Of a DNA stretch of 37,482 bases, positions 7,993 to 15,239 are shown piece after piece; the stretch's first letter is position 1, and each line of letters begins with the position of its first letter. The notes beneath the pieces were generated by a model. That model made no database searches. It was not told the origin of the DNA and saw only the letters and a program-made list of their open reading frames with translations. The DNA is taken from positions 1-37,482 of the forward strand of contig NZ_LQCI01000019.1 in the NCBI RefSeq assembly GCF_001613935.1. The letters run 5' to 3'. A program made the translations under genes and the position numbers. The stretch is from Amycolatopsis regifaucium (GTDB lineage: Bacteria; Actinomycetota; Actinomycetes; Mycobacteriales; Pseudonocardiaceae).

Positions 7993-8552
7993 GAAAAGGC
8001 TCCTCGATGACGGGACATGCGCGCGAACGGCGAAAAGTTCAGTCAGGCAGCCTGGTAGTGCGAGGCGGTGGCCACTGCACCCGGCACCAGGGACGCTGGT
8101 GAGCGTTCACAAGTGTCGCTGCGTTGTCACCCTAACGGCCTAGGGGGCGATGTCGCTGCGTGAAAGACGCAGGTCCCACACGTTGAGTGATGGCGGCATT
8201 ACCTGTGCGTGACTACTTGGACGTTCTGTTACTCCTGACAACGTCTCATCTATTCGCAAGTCCGCATGAGCCGAGCACTGATCGTTCGTCCAGACCGGGA
8301 TTCGACGCCTTCTGCGAGGTCGGCCAGTCGAAGCGGGCGCGACGGGGGAACACGTTGGTGGCTTGACATCAGGGCCGTGTCGTCACGGACTGTCAGCACG
8401 GCTGTTTCCGCGCTCGCGGGTAGCGGGCTCGTGGATGTCTACAGTGGACCTTCCCGAGTTCGACTCGCGTGTCGGCTGATTCGGTTCTGTCGCGTCGGCA
8501 ACCCCACGTCCCACCCAGGTTTCGGCGGGCACCAGGCGGGCAACCGTAAACC
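7993..8552. other. Long intergenic, promoters only inferred
   Basis: 560 bp between two divergent genes. It has no recognisable coding sequence. The left part carries the leader of the propeller gene. The middle (about 8140-8260) is relatively AT-rich and is the likely promoter area for one or both genes. No strong dyad was found. Confidence 0.4.
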
Positions 8553-9110
8553 ATGCGGGTGATAATTCAGCCGTCGTATCGCACGAAAGAGGCGCGGCGG
8601 CATTGGGCGCAGACGCTGGAGCGGCCGGTGCCCTTCCGGCGACAGTGGTATGCCGAGGTGCTGAGCCCTGCGGAACGTACCGAACTGGACGCCGAGCACC
8701 CGGACGGGCAAGCCCGCTTCTGGGGCGCGACCGCACAGCACGACAAGAAAATGGACACGCTCGAGACAGGGGATTTCGTACTTCTCACCGGGCAGAAGCA
8801 GGTGCGCGGGATCGGGACGGTCGGTTGCTTCCTGCGCAACGACGAGCTCGCCCGTCGACTGTGGACCCCGGATCCGGCCCGCTGTTTGTGGCGCAATGTC
8901 TACACCTTCCGCGCCTTCCGCCCGGTCACGATCCCCTACGAGCGGGTGTGGGCGCTGCCGGGATTCACGGCTGGCGACAATTTCATGGGCTTGCGCTTCC
9001 TGGCCAAGGAGAAAAGCGTGACCATAGTCGCCGGGCTTGGCGTCACCGAGCTACTCGCGAGCGAGAGCGGCCAGGCGTCCCCAGCACGTGACCTCGCCGC
9101 TGGGGCCTAG
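8553..9110 (+). CDS. PUA-like (EVE/ASCH-type) domain protein
   Basis: I recognise this only at fold level. The 185-residue product has the signature of PUA-like ligand-binding domains: RFWGATAQHDKKMDTLETGDFVLL, where a Trp-Gly patch precedes the G-D-x-V-L strand; a V-R-G-I-G-T-V-G strand; a W-x-N-V-Y-x-F segment; and a final hydrophobic GLRFL strand. Comparable domains precede HNH or other nucleases in modification-dependent restriction enzymes and also occur alone. Here no nuclease motif follows, and the gene ends in a low-complexity Ala/Ser tail. A role in binding modified bases is possible but unproven. It starts at an ATG with a weak ribosome site. Confidence 0.55.
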   Translation: MRVIIQPSYRTKEARRHWAQTLERPVPFRRQWYAEVLSPAERTELDAEHPDGQARFWGATAQHDKKMDTLETGDFVLLTGQKQVRGIGTVGCFLRNDELARRLWTPDPARCLWRNVYTFRAFRPVTIPYERVWALPGFTAGDNFMGLRFLAKEKSVTIVAGLGVTELLASESGQASPARDLAAGA

Positions 9111-9138
9111 CGAGGGTCAACGCCGAAGTAGACCCGAC

Positions 9139-9417
9139 TCAGAAGCGTTCGAGTTCGAGCAGATTGTTCTTCCAGATCCCGTCCGCCCGCGTGCGGAGGA
9201 ACTTGGGGCCGAAGGTCGGCTTGATGATCTCCACGCCCACCCGGTGGATCCCCTCGTCGACGTAGGCTTTCCCGTCCTCGTCCTCGATCCACGCCACGAT
9301 CGCCGAGACCAGGCTCTCGCCGGTTTCGCCGTTGCCTGGGTTGACCCAGCGCAGCTTCGTGATGTTCTCGTGGAATCTCCCACCTTCGAGCCGCGATGCG
9401 ATGATCTTGATGGCCAT
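9139..9417 (-). CDS. DUF3892 domain protein
   Basis: This 92-residue protein is a single DUF3892 domain: an opening IKIIASRLEGG, then HENITKLRWVN, a middle with AYVDEG, and the closing FLRTRADGIWKNNLLELE. The conserved L-R-T-x-A-D-G and N-L-L endings are clear. The domain is widespread in bacteria and its role is unknown. AGAGGTAG lies before the ATG at 9417. It is convergent with the PUA-like gene, 28 bp away. Confidence 0.8.
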   Translation of the reverse strand: MAIKIIASRLEGGRFHENITKLRWVNPGNGETGESLVSAIVAWIEDEDGKAYVDEGIHRVGVEIIKPTFGPKFLRTRADGIWKNNLLELERF

Positions 9418-9641
9418 GGCGCTACCTCTTCGGCTGGGTGCCCTCGCAGTGAACAGGGGTAATGCTGTACTCGCCGCCCGTCCGCGCCTCGTTACGCCAT
9501 CCGGGCGCCGGTGGTTCGAACGTTACGAGTTCGAGTACGGGCGTCCGTTCTGCGTCAGATGACGCAGACCGCGCCGGTTCCGGCGTGTCAAGGTCCTCTC
9601 CGCCGGTAGGGAACACCGACCGGTGGAAAGGGGAAACAGAC

Positions 9642-10226
9642 ATGTGCGCTGCCCACAAGACCTCGGCCGGGCTCCTGGGTGCGGCGGGAATCGTGATGAT
9701 CCTGGCCGCTTGCGCGCCGGACCCGGCACCGCAGGCCGCTCCGGCACCCGCGCCGGTGACGTCTTCGTCGGCTGTCGCGGATTCGGCCGCGGCGGTGACC
9801 TGGATGAACGGATTCTGCGGTGCGGTCAAGGATTTCGTCGACGGCAACAACAAGATGCCGTCGGGGGGCGGGGAAACCATCGAGGCCATCAAGAAGAGCA
9901 CGAGCGCTCAGCTCGGGCATTACGCGACCATTCTGGCCAAGACGGTCGACGGCCTCAGCGCTCTTCCCGCCGCGCCGGTTCCGGCCGGCGAGACGGCGAA
10001 GCAGGACTTCCTCGCGAAGTACACCGCGGCCCGCGACAAGACCGTAAAAGCGAAGGCGGACCTGGACGCGTCGGGTAAGAACGACACCGCGGCGCAAGGC
10101 CGCGCGGTCGAGGGGCTCATAGCCGCGCAGAAGGACACGCACGGCGCACTCGATCCGGTCGCGGCCATCCTGGGGGCCTCGGAGTTGAAGACGGCCGCGG
10201 CGACGGCCGAACGCTGCCGCCCCTGA
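9642..10226 (+). CDS. Exported lipoprotein, unknown
   Basis: The 194-residue product has a type II signal peptide: a hydrophobic stretch ending ILAAC, with the lipidated cysteine near residue 25. A Pro/Ala/Ser-rich linker and a predicted helical domain (about 45-190) follow. Segments such as WMNGFCGAVKDFVDGNN and QDFLAKYTAARDKTVKAKADLD suggest an extended helical bundle with few aromatics. Two cysteines occur in the mature domain, near the start (GFCGA) and at the end (ERCRP). It is probably tethered to the outer face of the membrane. A GGGGAA ribosome site precedes the ATG; the longer frame to 9462 was rejected because it puts 60 residues before the signal peptide. Confidence 0.75.
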   Translation: MCAAHKTSAGLLGAAGIVMILAACAPDPAPQAAPAPAPVTSSSAVADSAAAVTWMNGFCGAVKDFVDGNNKMPSGGGETIEAIKKSTSAQLGHYATILAKTVDGLSALPAAPVPAGETAKQDFLAKYTAARDKTVKAKADLDASGKNDTAAQGRAVEGLIAAQKDTHGALDPVAAILGASELKTAAATAERCRP

Positions 10227-10228
10227 CT

Positions 10229-10272
10229 CGTGAGTGGTAATGACGGTTCTGACACCGTCATTACCACTCACG
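10229..10272. terminator. 19-bp stem hairpin between convergent genes
   Basis: A perfect 19-base inverted repeat begins CGTGAGTGGTAATGACGGT, with a 6-base loop (TCTGAC). It lies 2 bp after the lipoprotein gene and overlaps the stop codon of the sigma gene, so it can serve both strands. It has no long U tract, as is common in actinomycetes. Confidence 0.8.
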
Positions 10273-11455
10273 ACACTTCCGTGAGGATCTTGCGGAGCCG
10301 CGTCAAAGCGCGGTGCTGAGCCACTCGCACCGCGCCCGCCGTCGAACCGACCACCGCGGCGGTCTCCTCCGCGGACAAGCCGACGACGATGCGCAGGACG
10401 ACGATCTCCCGCTGCCTGTCCGGCAGGATCCGCAGCAACTCACCCATCCGGTCACTCAGTTCGTTGTGCAGCGCGTGCTGTTCCGGACCGGCGGACTCCG
10501 CGACGCCGTCGGGGACTTCGGCGACGGGGTCGGAGCGGTTGCGGGCGGCGGCGCGGCGGGCGTCGGCGACCTTGTGCTGGGCGATGCCGTAAACGAACGC
10601 GAGGAACGGCCGCCCCTGTTCGCGATAGGTCGGCAGCGCCCGGAGGATCGCCACACAGACCTCCTGCGCGACGTCGTCCGCCGAGGCGTAGGTCCGTTCC
10701 TGTCTGCCGATCCGCGCCCGGCAGTACCGGATCACGAGCGGCCGGACGGTGCTCAGGAGCGTCTCCAGCGCCCGCTGATCACCTCGGCCGGCGGCCGCGA
10801 CGGGGGCGTCGAGGGCGTACCAGCGGGCGGGGGCCACCTGTTCCGGTTCCGCCGCCGCCGGGGAGCCCGGCTCCACCAAGGCGAGTTCCCGGATCATCGC
10901 GCGGTTCTTGATCCGGGACAGCGTGTCGTCGACGTCGAGCCCCATCCTCAGCGCGTCGACGAAGGCCGTGTTGGCGTTGTCCAGCCGGGACACGAACCCG
11001 GGGTCGTGCTCCTCCAGACGGCCGCGCGCGTGGCGCAGCGTCGTGCTGACGGACTCCTCCGCGATGCCGAGTATCCCGGCGATCTCCCGCGCCGTGAAAC
11101 CGTCCAGTGCCCACGCCATACCGAGCTGCTGGCGTTTCGGGAGCCGCCCCAGCATGGTCAGGACGGCCGACGCCTCGTCGGCGAGGGCGGTGAGCTTGTC
11201 TTCCCTGCCCGCGTCCGGGCAGGCCCAGTCCGTCCGGGCCGCGGTCTGCTCTTTCGCCCGCCGATATCCGACGCGCCGGATCCAGGAGTGCGGGTGGGTG
11301 ATGGTCCGCCAGTCCTCGTAGGCGTTGAGCATCGCTTCCGCCGCCGCGTCCCGCGCCGGATCGAGCGCGAACCCCGCCTTGCACAGGAAGCCGATGAGCA
11401 GCGGAAATTCGGCGTGGAAGAACTCGTCGAACTCGTCGTGGCCCATCACCCGCAC
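10268..11455 (-). CDS. Double sigma-factor-like protein (fusion)
   Basis: One open frame of 395 residues carries two sigma-70 family modules. Residues 7-150 form an ECF-like unit: a region 2 part (EFDEFFHAEFPLLIGFL to the SWIRRVGYRRA segment) and a region 4 HTH (LGRLPKRQQLGMAWALDGF, then REIAGILGIAEESVSTTLRHAR). Residues 151-215 link to a second unit at 216-393. This has region 2 (DDVAQEVCVAILRALPTY and FLAFVYGIAQHKVADARR) and region 4 (LLRILPDRQREIVVLRIV and SAEETAAVVGSTAGAVRVAQ), and closely resembles the SigD/ShbA type. Each module alone has the usual sigma length. No strong internal ribosome site was found. Divergent whiB, 178 bp away, recalls the mycobacterial sigD-whiB3 locus. Start at the GTG/ATG near 11455 is uncertain by a few codons. 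Confidence 0.8.
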   Translation of the reverse strand: MRVMGHDEFDEFFHAEFPLLIGFLCKAGFALDPARDAAAEAMLNAYEDWRTITHPHSWIRRVGYRRAKEQTAARTDWACPDAGREDKLTALADEASAVLTMLGRLPKRQQLGMAWALDGFTAREIAGILGIAEESVSTTLRHARGRLEEHDPGFVSRLDNANTAFVDALRMGLDVDDTLSRIKNRAMIRELALVEPGSPAAAEPEQVAPARWYALDAPVAAAGRGDQRALETLLSTVRPLVIRYCRARIGRQERTYASADDVAQEVCVAILRALPTYREQGRPFLAFVYGIAQHKVADARRAAARNRSDPVAEVPDGVAESAGPEQHALHNELSDRMGELLRILPDRQREIVVLRIVVGLSAEETAAVVGSTAGAVRVAQHRALTRLRKILTEVS

Positions 11456-11617
11456 TCACCGCTCTCAGCCGCCGGACGCGAATGCCCTCGTAGGACAGGT
11501 GCAGTGAGGGGGCCGCTGAGTGTAACGATTCGGTAAAGGTGAAGTTTACGTCGTGCACCGCAGTGGATACCCGGGTTCGAGCGGAAGTCGTTTGACGAGG
11601 AAGGGAAAATCGAAGAA

Positions 11618-11628
11618 AAGGAGGTGAT
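11618..11628 (+). promoter_or_regulatory. Perfect Shine-Dalgarno before whiB
   Basis: AAGGAGGTGAT is fully complementary to the 16S rRNA 3' end and sits 5 bases before the ATG at 11634. It fixes the start of the WhiB gene and implies strong translation. Confidence 0.85.
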
Positions 11629-11633
11629 AGGAA

Positions 11634-11885
11634 ATGGAAACGAGGATGGCCGGCGAGCTGCGGAAGGCAGCTTGCCGCAGTGAGGATCCCGAACTGTTCT
11701 TTCCGGTCACCGAAATCGGTCCGGGTGCCCGGCAGGTGGCCAGGGCCAAGGCGGTCTGCGCGCGGTGCCCGGTGACTTCGGCCTGCCTGGCGTACGCCTT
11801 GGACAACGGACTGGACCATGGCGTTTTCGGCGGACTGACCGACAGCGAACGACGTCGCCCGATTCATGTGCGCAGCGCCGCCTGA
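11634..11885 (+). CDS. WhiB-family Fe-S regulator
   Basis: The 83-residue protein has the four cysteines that hold the WhiB [4Fe-4S] cluster: C14, C42, C45 and C51, in the pattern C-x27-C-x2-C-x5-C. The LFFPV segment between C14 and C42 and a short C-terminal basic tail also fit the family. The usual G-[VI]-W-G-G turn reads GVFGG (63-67), with Phe replacing Trp. In characterised Wbl proteins this turn lies at the contact with the primary sigma factor. There is no AT-hook, so it is not WhiB7. It is divergent from the double sigma gene, which suggests related control. A strong terminator follows. Confidence 0.92.
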   Translation: METRMAGELRKAACRSEDPELFFPVTEIGPGARQVARAKAVCARCPVTSACLAYALDNGLDHGVFGGLTDSERRRPIHVRSAA

Positions 11886-11936
11886 ATCCACCGAAAACGC
11901 AACCGGATTTTCTCGTGGGTTTTCGCGCGCGGGAAA

Positions 11937-11971
11937 AAGAGGTCCCCGGTTCGGTGAACCGGGGACCTCTT
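11937..11971. terminator. 16-bp stem, 3-base loop terminator
   Basis: A perfect inverted repeat, AAGAGGTCCCCGGTTC with loop GGT, lies between the convergent whiB and DHA2 exporter genes. It is preceded on the plus strand by an A-rich run (ggaaaaag), which would give a U tract on the minus strand. It probably terminates both genes. Confidence 0.85.
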
Positions 11972-11983
11972 CGTGCGGGGAGG

Positions 11984-13558
11984 TCAGGCGACGGCGTCGG
12001 CGGCGGTCTCTTCGGTCAGCCGTTCGTTGCCCGACTGGGTCTTCAACGGCTTGCGCCTGAGGAAGGCGACCGCGACGATCACCAGCAGCGCGATCGGCGC
12101 GCTGATCAGGAACAACTCGCTGGTCGCTTCCCCGTACGCCGTACGGACCACCGTCGCGATCGGTTCGGGCAGCGTGGCGACGTTCGGCACCGTGCCGCCG
12201 TCCCCACCACCAGGCAGCGGGCCGATACCCTCGGTGATCAGCGCCGTCACCCGGTTCGCGAGCACCGCGCCCAGCGCGCTCACGCCGATCGAACCACCGA
12301 GACTGCGGAAGAACGACAGGGTGGACGTCGCCGTGCCGAGGTCGTGCGCGTCGACGTCGTTCTGCGCCACCAGCACCAGGTTCTGCATCAGCATGCCGAC
12401 GCCGACCCCGAGCACCATCATGAACGCGCTGAGCACGACGAGGTTCGTGTGCGCGTCGATCATCCCCAGCAGGGCCAGACCCGCGGTCATCAGTGCCGAG
12501 CCGAGCAGCAGGTGGCTCTTCCACCTGCCGGTCCGGCTGATCACCTGTCCCGAGACCGTCGAGGAGACGAGGAGCCCGAAGATCATCGGCAGGCTGAGCA
12601 GTCCGGCCACCGTCGGCGACTTGCCGAGCGATAGCTGGAAGTACTGCGACAGGAACACCGTCCCGCCGAACAGCGCGACACCGACCAGGAAGCTCGCGAG
12701 GGTGGTCAGGGTGACCGTGTGGTTGCGGAACAGGCTCAGCGGCAGGATCGGCTCGGCCACCCGCGATTCGACGTAGACGGCGAGGGCGAGGATGACCACA
12801 CCGGCGGTCACCAGGCCGACGGTCCACCACGAGCCCCAGGCGAACTGGTGCCCCGCCAGCGACGACCAGATCAGCAGCGTCGAGACACCGGTCATGATGA
12901 GGAACGCGCCGAGATAATCGACCTTCACCTCGCGCCTGATCGTCGGCAGATTCAGCGTGCGCTGCAGCAGCAGGATCGCCGCGATCGCGAACGGGACGCC
13001 GAGGAAGAAGCACCAGCGCCAGCCGAGCCAAGAGATGTCCACCATGACACCGCCGATCAGCGGTCCCCCGATGGTCCCGACGGCGAACACGGCGCCGAAG
13101 ATCCCCGAGTACTTCCCGAGCTCACGCGGCGAAACAATGGCCGCCATGATCACCTGCGCGAGCGCGGTGAGCCCGCCCGCGCCGATGCCCTGCGCGACCC
13201 GGCTGCCGATGAGGAGTTCGATGTTGCCCGCGAAACCGGCGACCAGCGACCCGACCACGAACAGCCCGAGCGACAGCTGGATGAGCAGTTTCTTGTTGTA
13301 CAGGTCGGAAAGTTTGCCCCAGAGCGGCACCGTCGCGGTCATCGCGAGCAGTTCGGTGGTGACCACCCAGGTGTAGGAGGACTGCGAGCCGCCGAGTTCG
13401 GAAACGATCCGCGGCAACGCGTTCGCGACCACCGTCGAGGCGAAGAGGGCGACGAAAATGCCCATCATCAGTCCCGACATCGCTTCGAGCACCTGTTTCC
13501 GGTTCATCGAACCGGGCGCGGCATCCGGTTCTCCTGGTCCGGTGGTGGATACGGACAT
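11984..13558 (-). CDS. DHA2-family (EmrB/QacA) multidrug exporter
   Basis: The 524-residue product is a 14-helix proton-coupled exporter of the DHA2 family. It starts near the first helix (MSGLMMGIFVALFASTVVAN) and has the LPRIVSELGG and WVVTTELLAMTATVPLWGKL segments. The motif A loop is GKLSDLYNKK, and a motif-C-like GTIGGPLIGGVMVD follows in helix 5. The C-terminal half contains the family-typical LVLVAQNDVDAHDLGTATST. It pumps drugs or toxic metabolites out across the cytoplasmic membrane. The adjacent TetR gene is 37 bp upstream in the same direction, so both are likely one operon under that repressor. Confidence 0.93.
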   Translation of the reverse strand: MSVSTTGPGEPDAAPGSMNRKQVLEAMSGLMMGIFVALFASTVVANALPRIVSELGGSQSSYTWVVTTELLAMTATVPLWGKLSDLYNKKLLIQLSLGLFVVGSLVAGFAGNIELLIGSRVAQGIGAGGLTALAQVIMAAIVSPRELGKYSGIFGAVFAVGTIGGPLIGGVMVDISWLGWRWCFFLGVPFAIAAILLLQRTLNLPTIRREVKVDYLGAFLIMTGVSTLLIWSSLAGHQFAWGSWWTVGLVTAGVVILALAVYVESRVAEPILPLSLFRNHTVTLTTLASFLVGVALFGGTVFLSQYFQLSLGKSPTVAGLLSLPMIFGLLVSSTVSGQVISRTGRWKSHLLLGSALMTAGLALLGMIDAHTNLVVLSAFMMVLGVGVGMLMQNLVLVAQNDVDAHDLGTATSTLSFFRSLGGSIGVSALGAVLANRVTALITEGIGPLPGGGDGGTVPNVATLPEPIATVVRTAYGEATSELFLISAPIALLVIVAVAFLRRKPLKTQSGNERLTEETAADAVA

Positions 13559-13595
13559 GGTCCTCCCCCTTCGTGTTCCTGTGTCGCCGGGCGCG

Positions 13596-14231
13596 TCAGT
13601 GCGCGCGGCCGCCGGGCTCCGGGAGCCCGGCGAGAAGCGTTTCGGCGGCTTCGTCCAGCAGATCGAGCGCGGACATCTTCCCGTCGCGCTGGTACCAGAG
13701 GATCAGCGTGGCGTTGACCGCGGCGCCGATCGTGGTCAAGAGCAACGTGGGATAGAGGTCGGCCTCGGGATCGGTGCCGGTGCGGCGTGCGATCGCCTCG
13801 ATCGTCGGAGCGATGGTCTGGTGGTTCATCGCCACCACACGCGAATGCAGCGAGGGATTTTCCTGGATCGCCCGCATCCGGCCGAGCCATTCTTCGCGAT
13901 TCTCCTCCACGACGGCGAAGTCCTCCTTGATCGCGTCGATGAAGGCGCGTGGGGTGCGGACTTCCTTCGGCGCGGCGAGAAACCGCTCGATGGTGCGCCG
14001 CGACCGCTCCACGTGGTCGGCGTAGGCGATCACCACGGCGTCCTCTTTGGACGCGAAGTAGTTGAAGAACGTGCGCGACGAAACCCCCGCCGCCGCGCTG
14101 ATGTCCTCGACCGTCACCTGGTCCAGACCACGTTCGGCGACGAGCCGGACGGCGGTGGTCGCCAGCGCGCGGTGGGTTTCCAGCCGCTTGCGCTCGCGGA
14201 GACCTTTGACGGTTTCGGGCACGAACACCAC
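13596..14231 (-). CDS. TetR-family repressor of DHA2 exporter
   Basis: This 211-residue TetR protein has its HTH at about residues 25-65 (LVAERGLDQVTVEDISAAAG, then SSRTFFNYFASKEDA) and a helical ligand domain after it. The 3' neighbour on the same strand is the DHA2 exporter, and a palindrome lies just before the start, the classic layout of an exporter under its own drug-sensing repressor. The start is one of a cluster of GTG codons (14231, 14228, 14222), and 14231 is taken because AGG lies 6 bases before it. The upstream frame to 15167 is the shadow of the SDR gene. The effector is unknown. Confidence 0.88.
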   Translation of the reverse strand: MVFVPETVKGLRERKRLETHRALATTAVRLVAERGLDQVTVEDISAAAGVSSRTFFNYFASKEDAVVIAYADHVERSRRTIERFLAAPKEVRTPRAFIDAIKEDFAVVEENREEWLGRMRAIQENPSLHSRVVAMNHQTIAPTIEAIARRTGTDPEADLYPTLLLTTIGAAVNATLILWYQRDGKMSALDLLDEAAETLLAGLPEPGGRAH

Positions 14232-14245
14232 GATACGCCTGAAAA

Positions 14246-14268
14246 TGCAGATACTGCAAAATTGCAGT
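14246..14268. promoter_or_regulatory. TetR operator, overlapping palindromes
   Basis: ACTGCAA-AA-TTGCAGT (14253-14268) is a 7-base inverted repeat. It overlaps TGCAG-ATA-CTGCA (14246-14258). The pair lies 14 bp upstream of the TetR start and ahead of the divergent SDR gene, so it probably controls both. Confidence 0.7.
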
Positions 14269-14321
14269 CTGTGAAGCGCACCACCGGCGGCGAGGCACGG
14301 GCCGCCTGGCAGACTGCGGGG

Positions 14322-15065
14322 GTGAGCGGAACGGTGCTGGTACTGGGCGGACGCAGCGAAATCGGCCTCGCGGTCGCCGAGCGGTTCGCCAAGGGCGGGG
14401 CGCGGGAGATCGTGCTGGCCGCGCGGCGGAGCGCGGACCTCGGCGCGGAGTCGGAGCGGCTGCTGGCCGCGGGCGCGGAGAAGGTCGCCACGGTCGAGTT
14501 CGACGCGGACGACCTCGCCGGGCACGGTCCGTTCCTGGAGAAGGTCGTCGCGGAGCACGGCCCGCTGGACGTCGTCGTCACCGCTTTCGGGATCCTGGGC
14601 GATCAGGCGCGGGCCGAAGCGGATGCCGAGCACGCCGTCGCGATCGTGCACACCGACTACGTGGCTCATGTGAGTGTTCTGACGCACGTGGCCAAAGTGC
14701 TTCGTGAGCAAGGAAACGGGAGCCTCGTGGTGTTCTCGTCGGTCGCCGGGGTGCGCGTCCGGCGGGCGAACTACGTCTATGGCTCGGCCAAGGCCGGCCT
14801 CGACGGTTTCGCGAGCGGTCTGGCCGACGCCCTGCACGGCACGGGTGTCCACCTTCTGCTCGTCCGGCCTGGCTTCGTGATCGGCCGGATGACCGAAGGC
14901 ATGGCGCCCGCGCCGTTCTCCAGTACTCCCGATCAGGTCGCCGACGCGGCCGTCGCCGCGCTCTCGCAACGCCGGGGTACGGTGTGGGTGCCGGGACTGC
15001 TGAGGCTGGTGTTTGCGGTGATGCGTGTGATGCCACGGGCGATCTGGCGCCGGATGCCCCGCTAG
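14322..15065 (+). CDS. DprE2-like short-chain reductase
   Basis: This is an SDR enzyme that lines up well with DprE2, the NADH-dependent decaprenylphosphoryl-2-keto-erythro-pentose reductase that makes the arabinose donor of arabinogalactan. It has the nucleotide loop LGGRSEIG (8-15), the VVVTAFGILGD strand, the SSVAGVRVRRANYVYGSAKAG segment with catalytic Tyr153 and Lys157, and the C-terminal WVPGLLRLVFAVMRVMPRAI that is family-typical. The GTG at 14322 gives 247 residues; an in-frame GTG at 14271 would add 17. No DprE1 oxidase is next to it, so this may be a paralogue with another substrate. It is divergent from the TetR gene across the palindrome. Confidence 0.8.
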   Translation: MSGTVLVLGGRSEIGLAVAERFAKGGAREIVLAARRSADLGAESERLLAAGAEKVATVEFDADDLAGHGPFLEKVVAEHGPLDVVVTAFGILGDQARAEADAEHAVAIVHTDYVAHVSVLTHVAKVLREQGNGSLVVFSSVAGVRVRRANYVYGSAKAGLDGFASGLADALHGTGVHLLLVRPGFVIGRMTEGMAPAPFSSTPDQVADAAVAALSQRRGTVWVPGLLRLVFAVMRVMPRAIWRRMPR

Positions 15066-15239
15066 GGGAACGCAGCGCGGTCGTTCCGGCACGCGGTGTC
15101 GCGACCGGTTGTTCGCTTGATCACTTTCGCTGGTCCGAACGGGCTTTAAGACCCGTTCATGACACATTTCTCAGGTATTTCCCAGCTAACGCGGTGATCC
15201 TCGATTCCGGGGGATCATCACGGAAGCGGGGAGAAGGTC

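Noticed and set aside
10779..13031. 750-codon minus-strand open frame
   Set aside because: It overlaps the sigma, whiB and DHA2 genes in another frame, is Arg/Pro/Gly-rich with no domain, and is a GC-driven shadow.
13596..15167. 523-codon minus-strand frame joined to the TetR gene
   Set aside because: Only the last 211 codons are TetR-like; the rest is antisense to the DprE2-like SDR gene.
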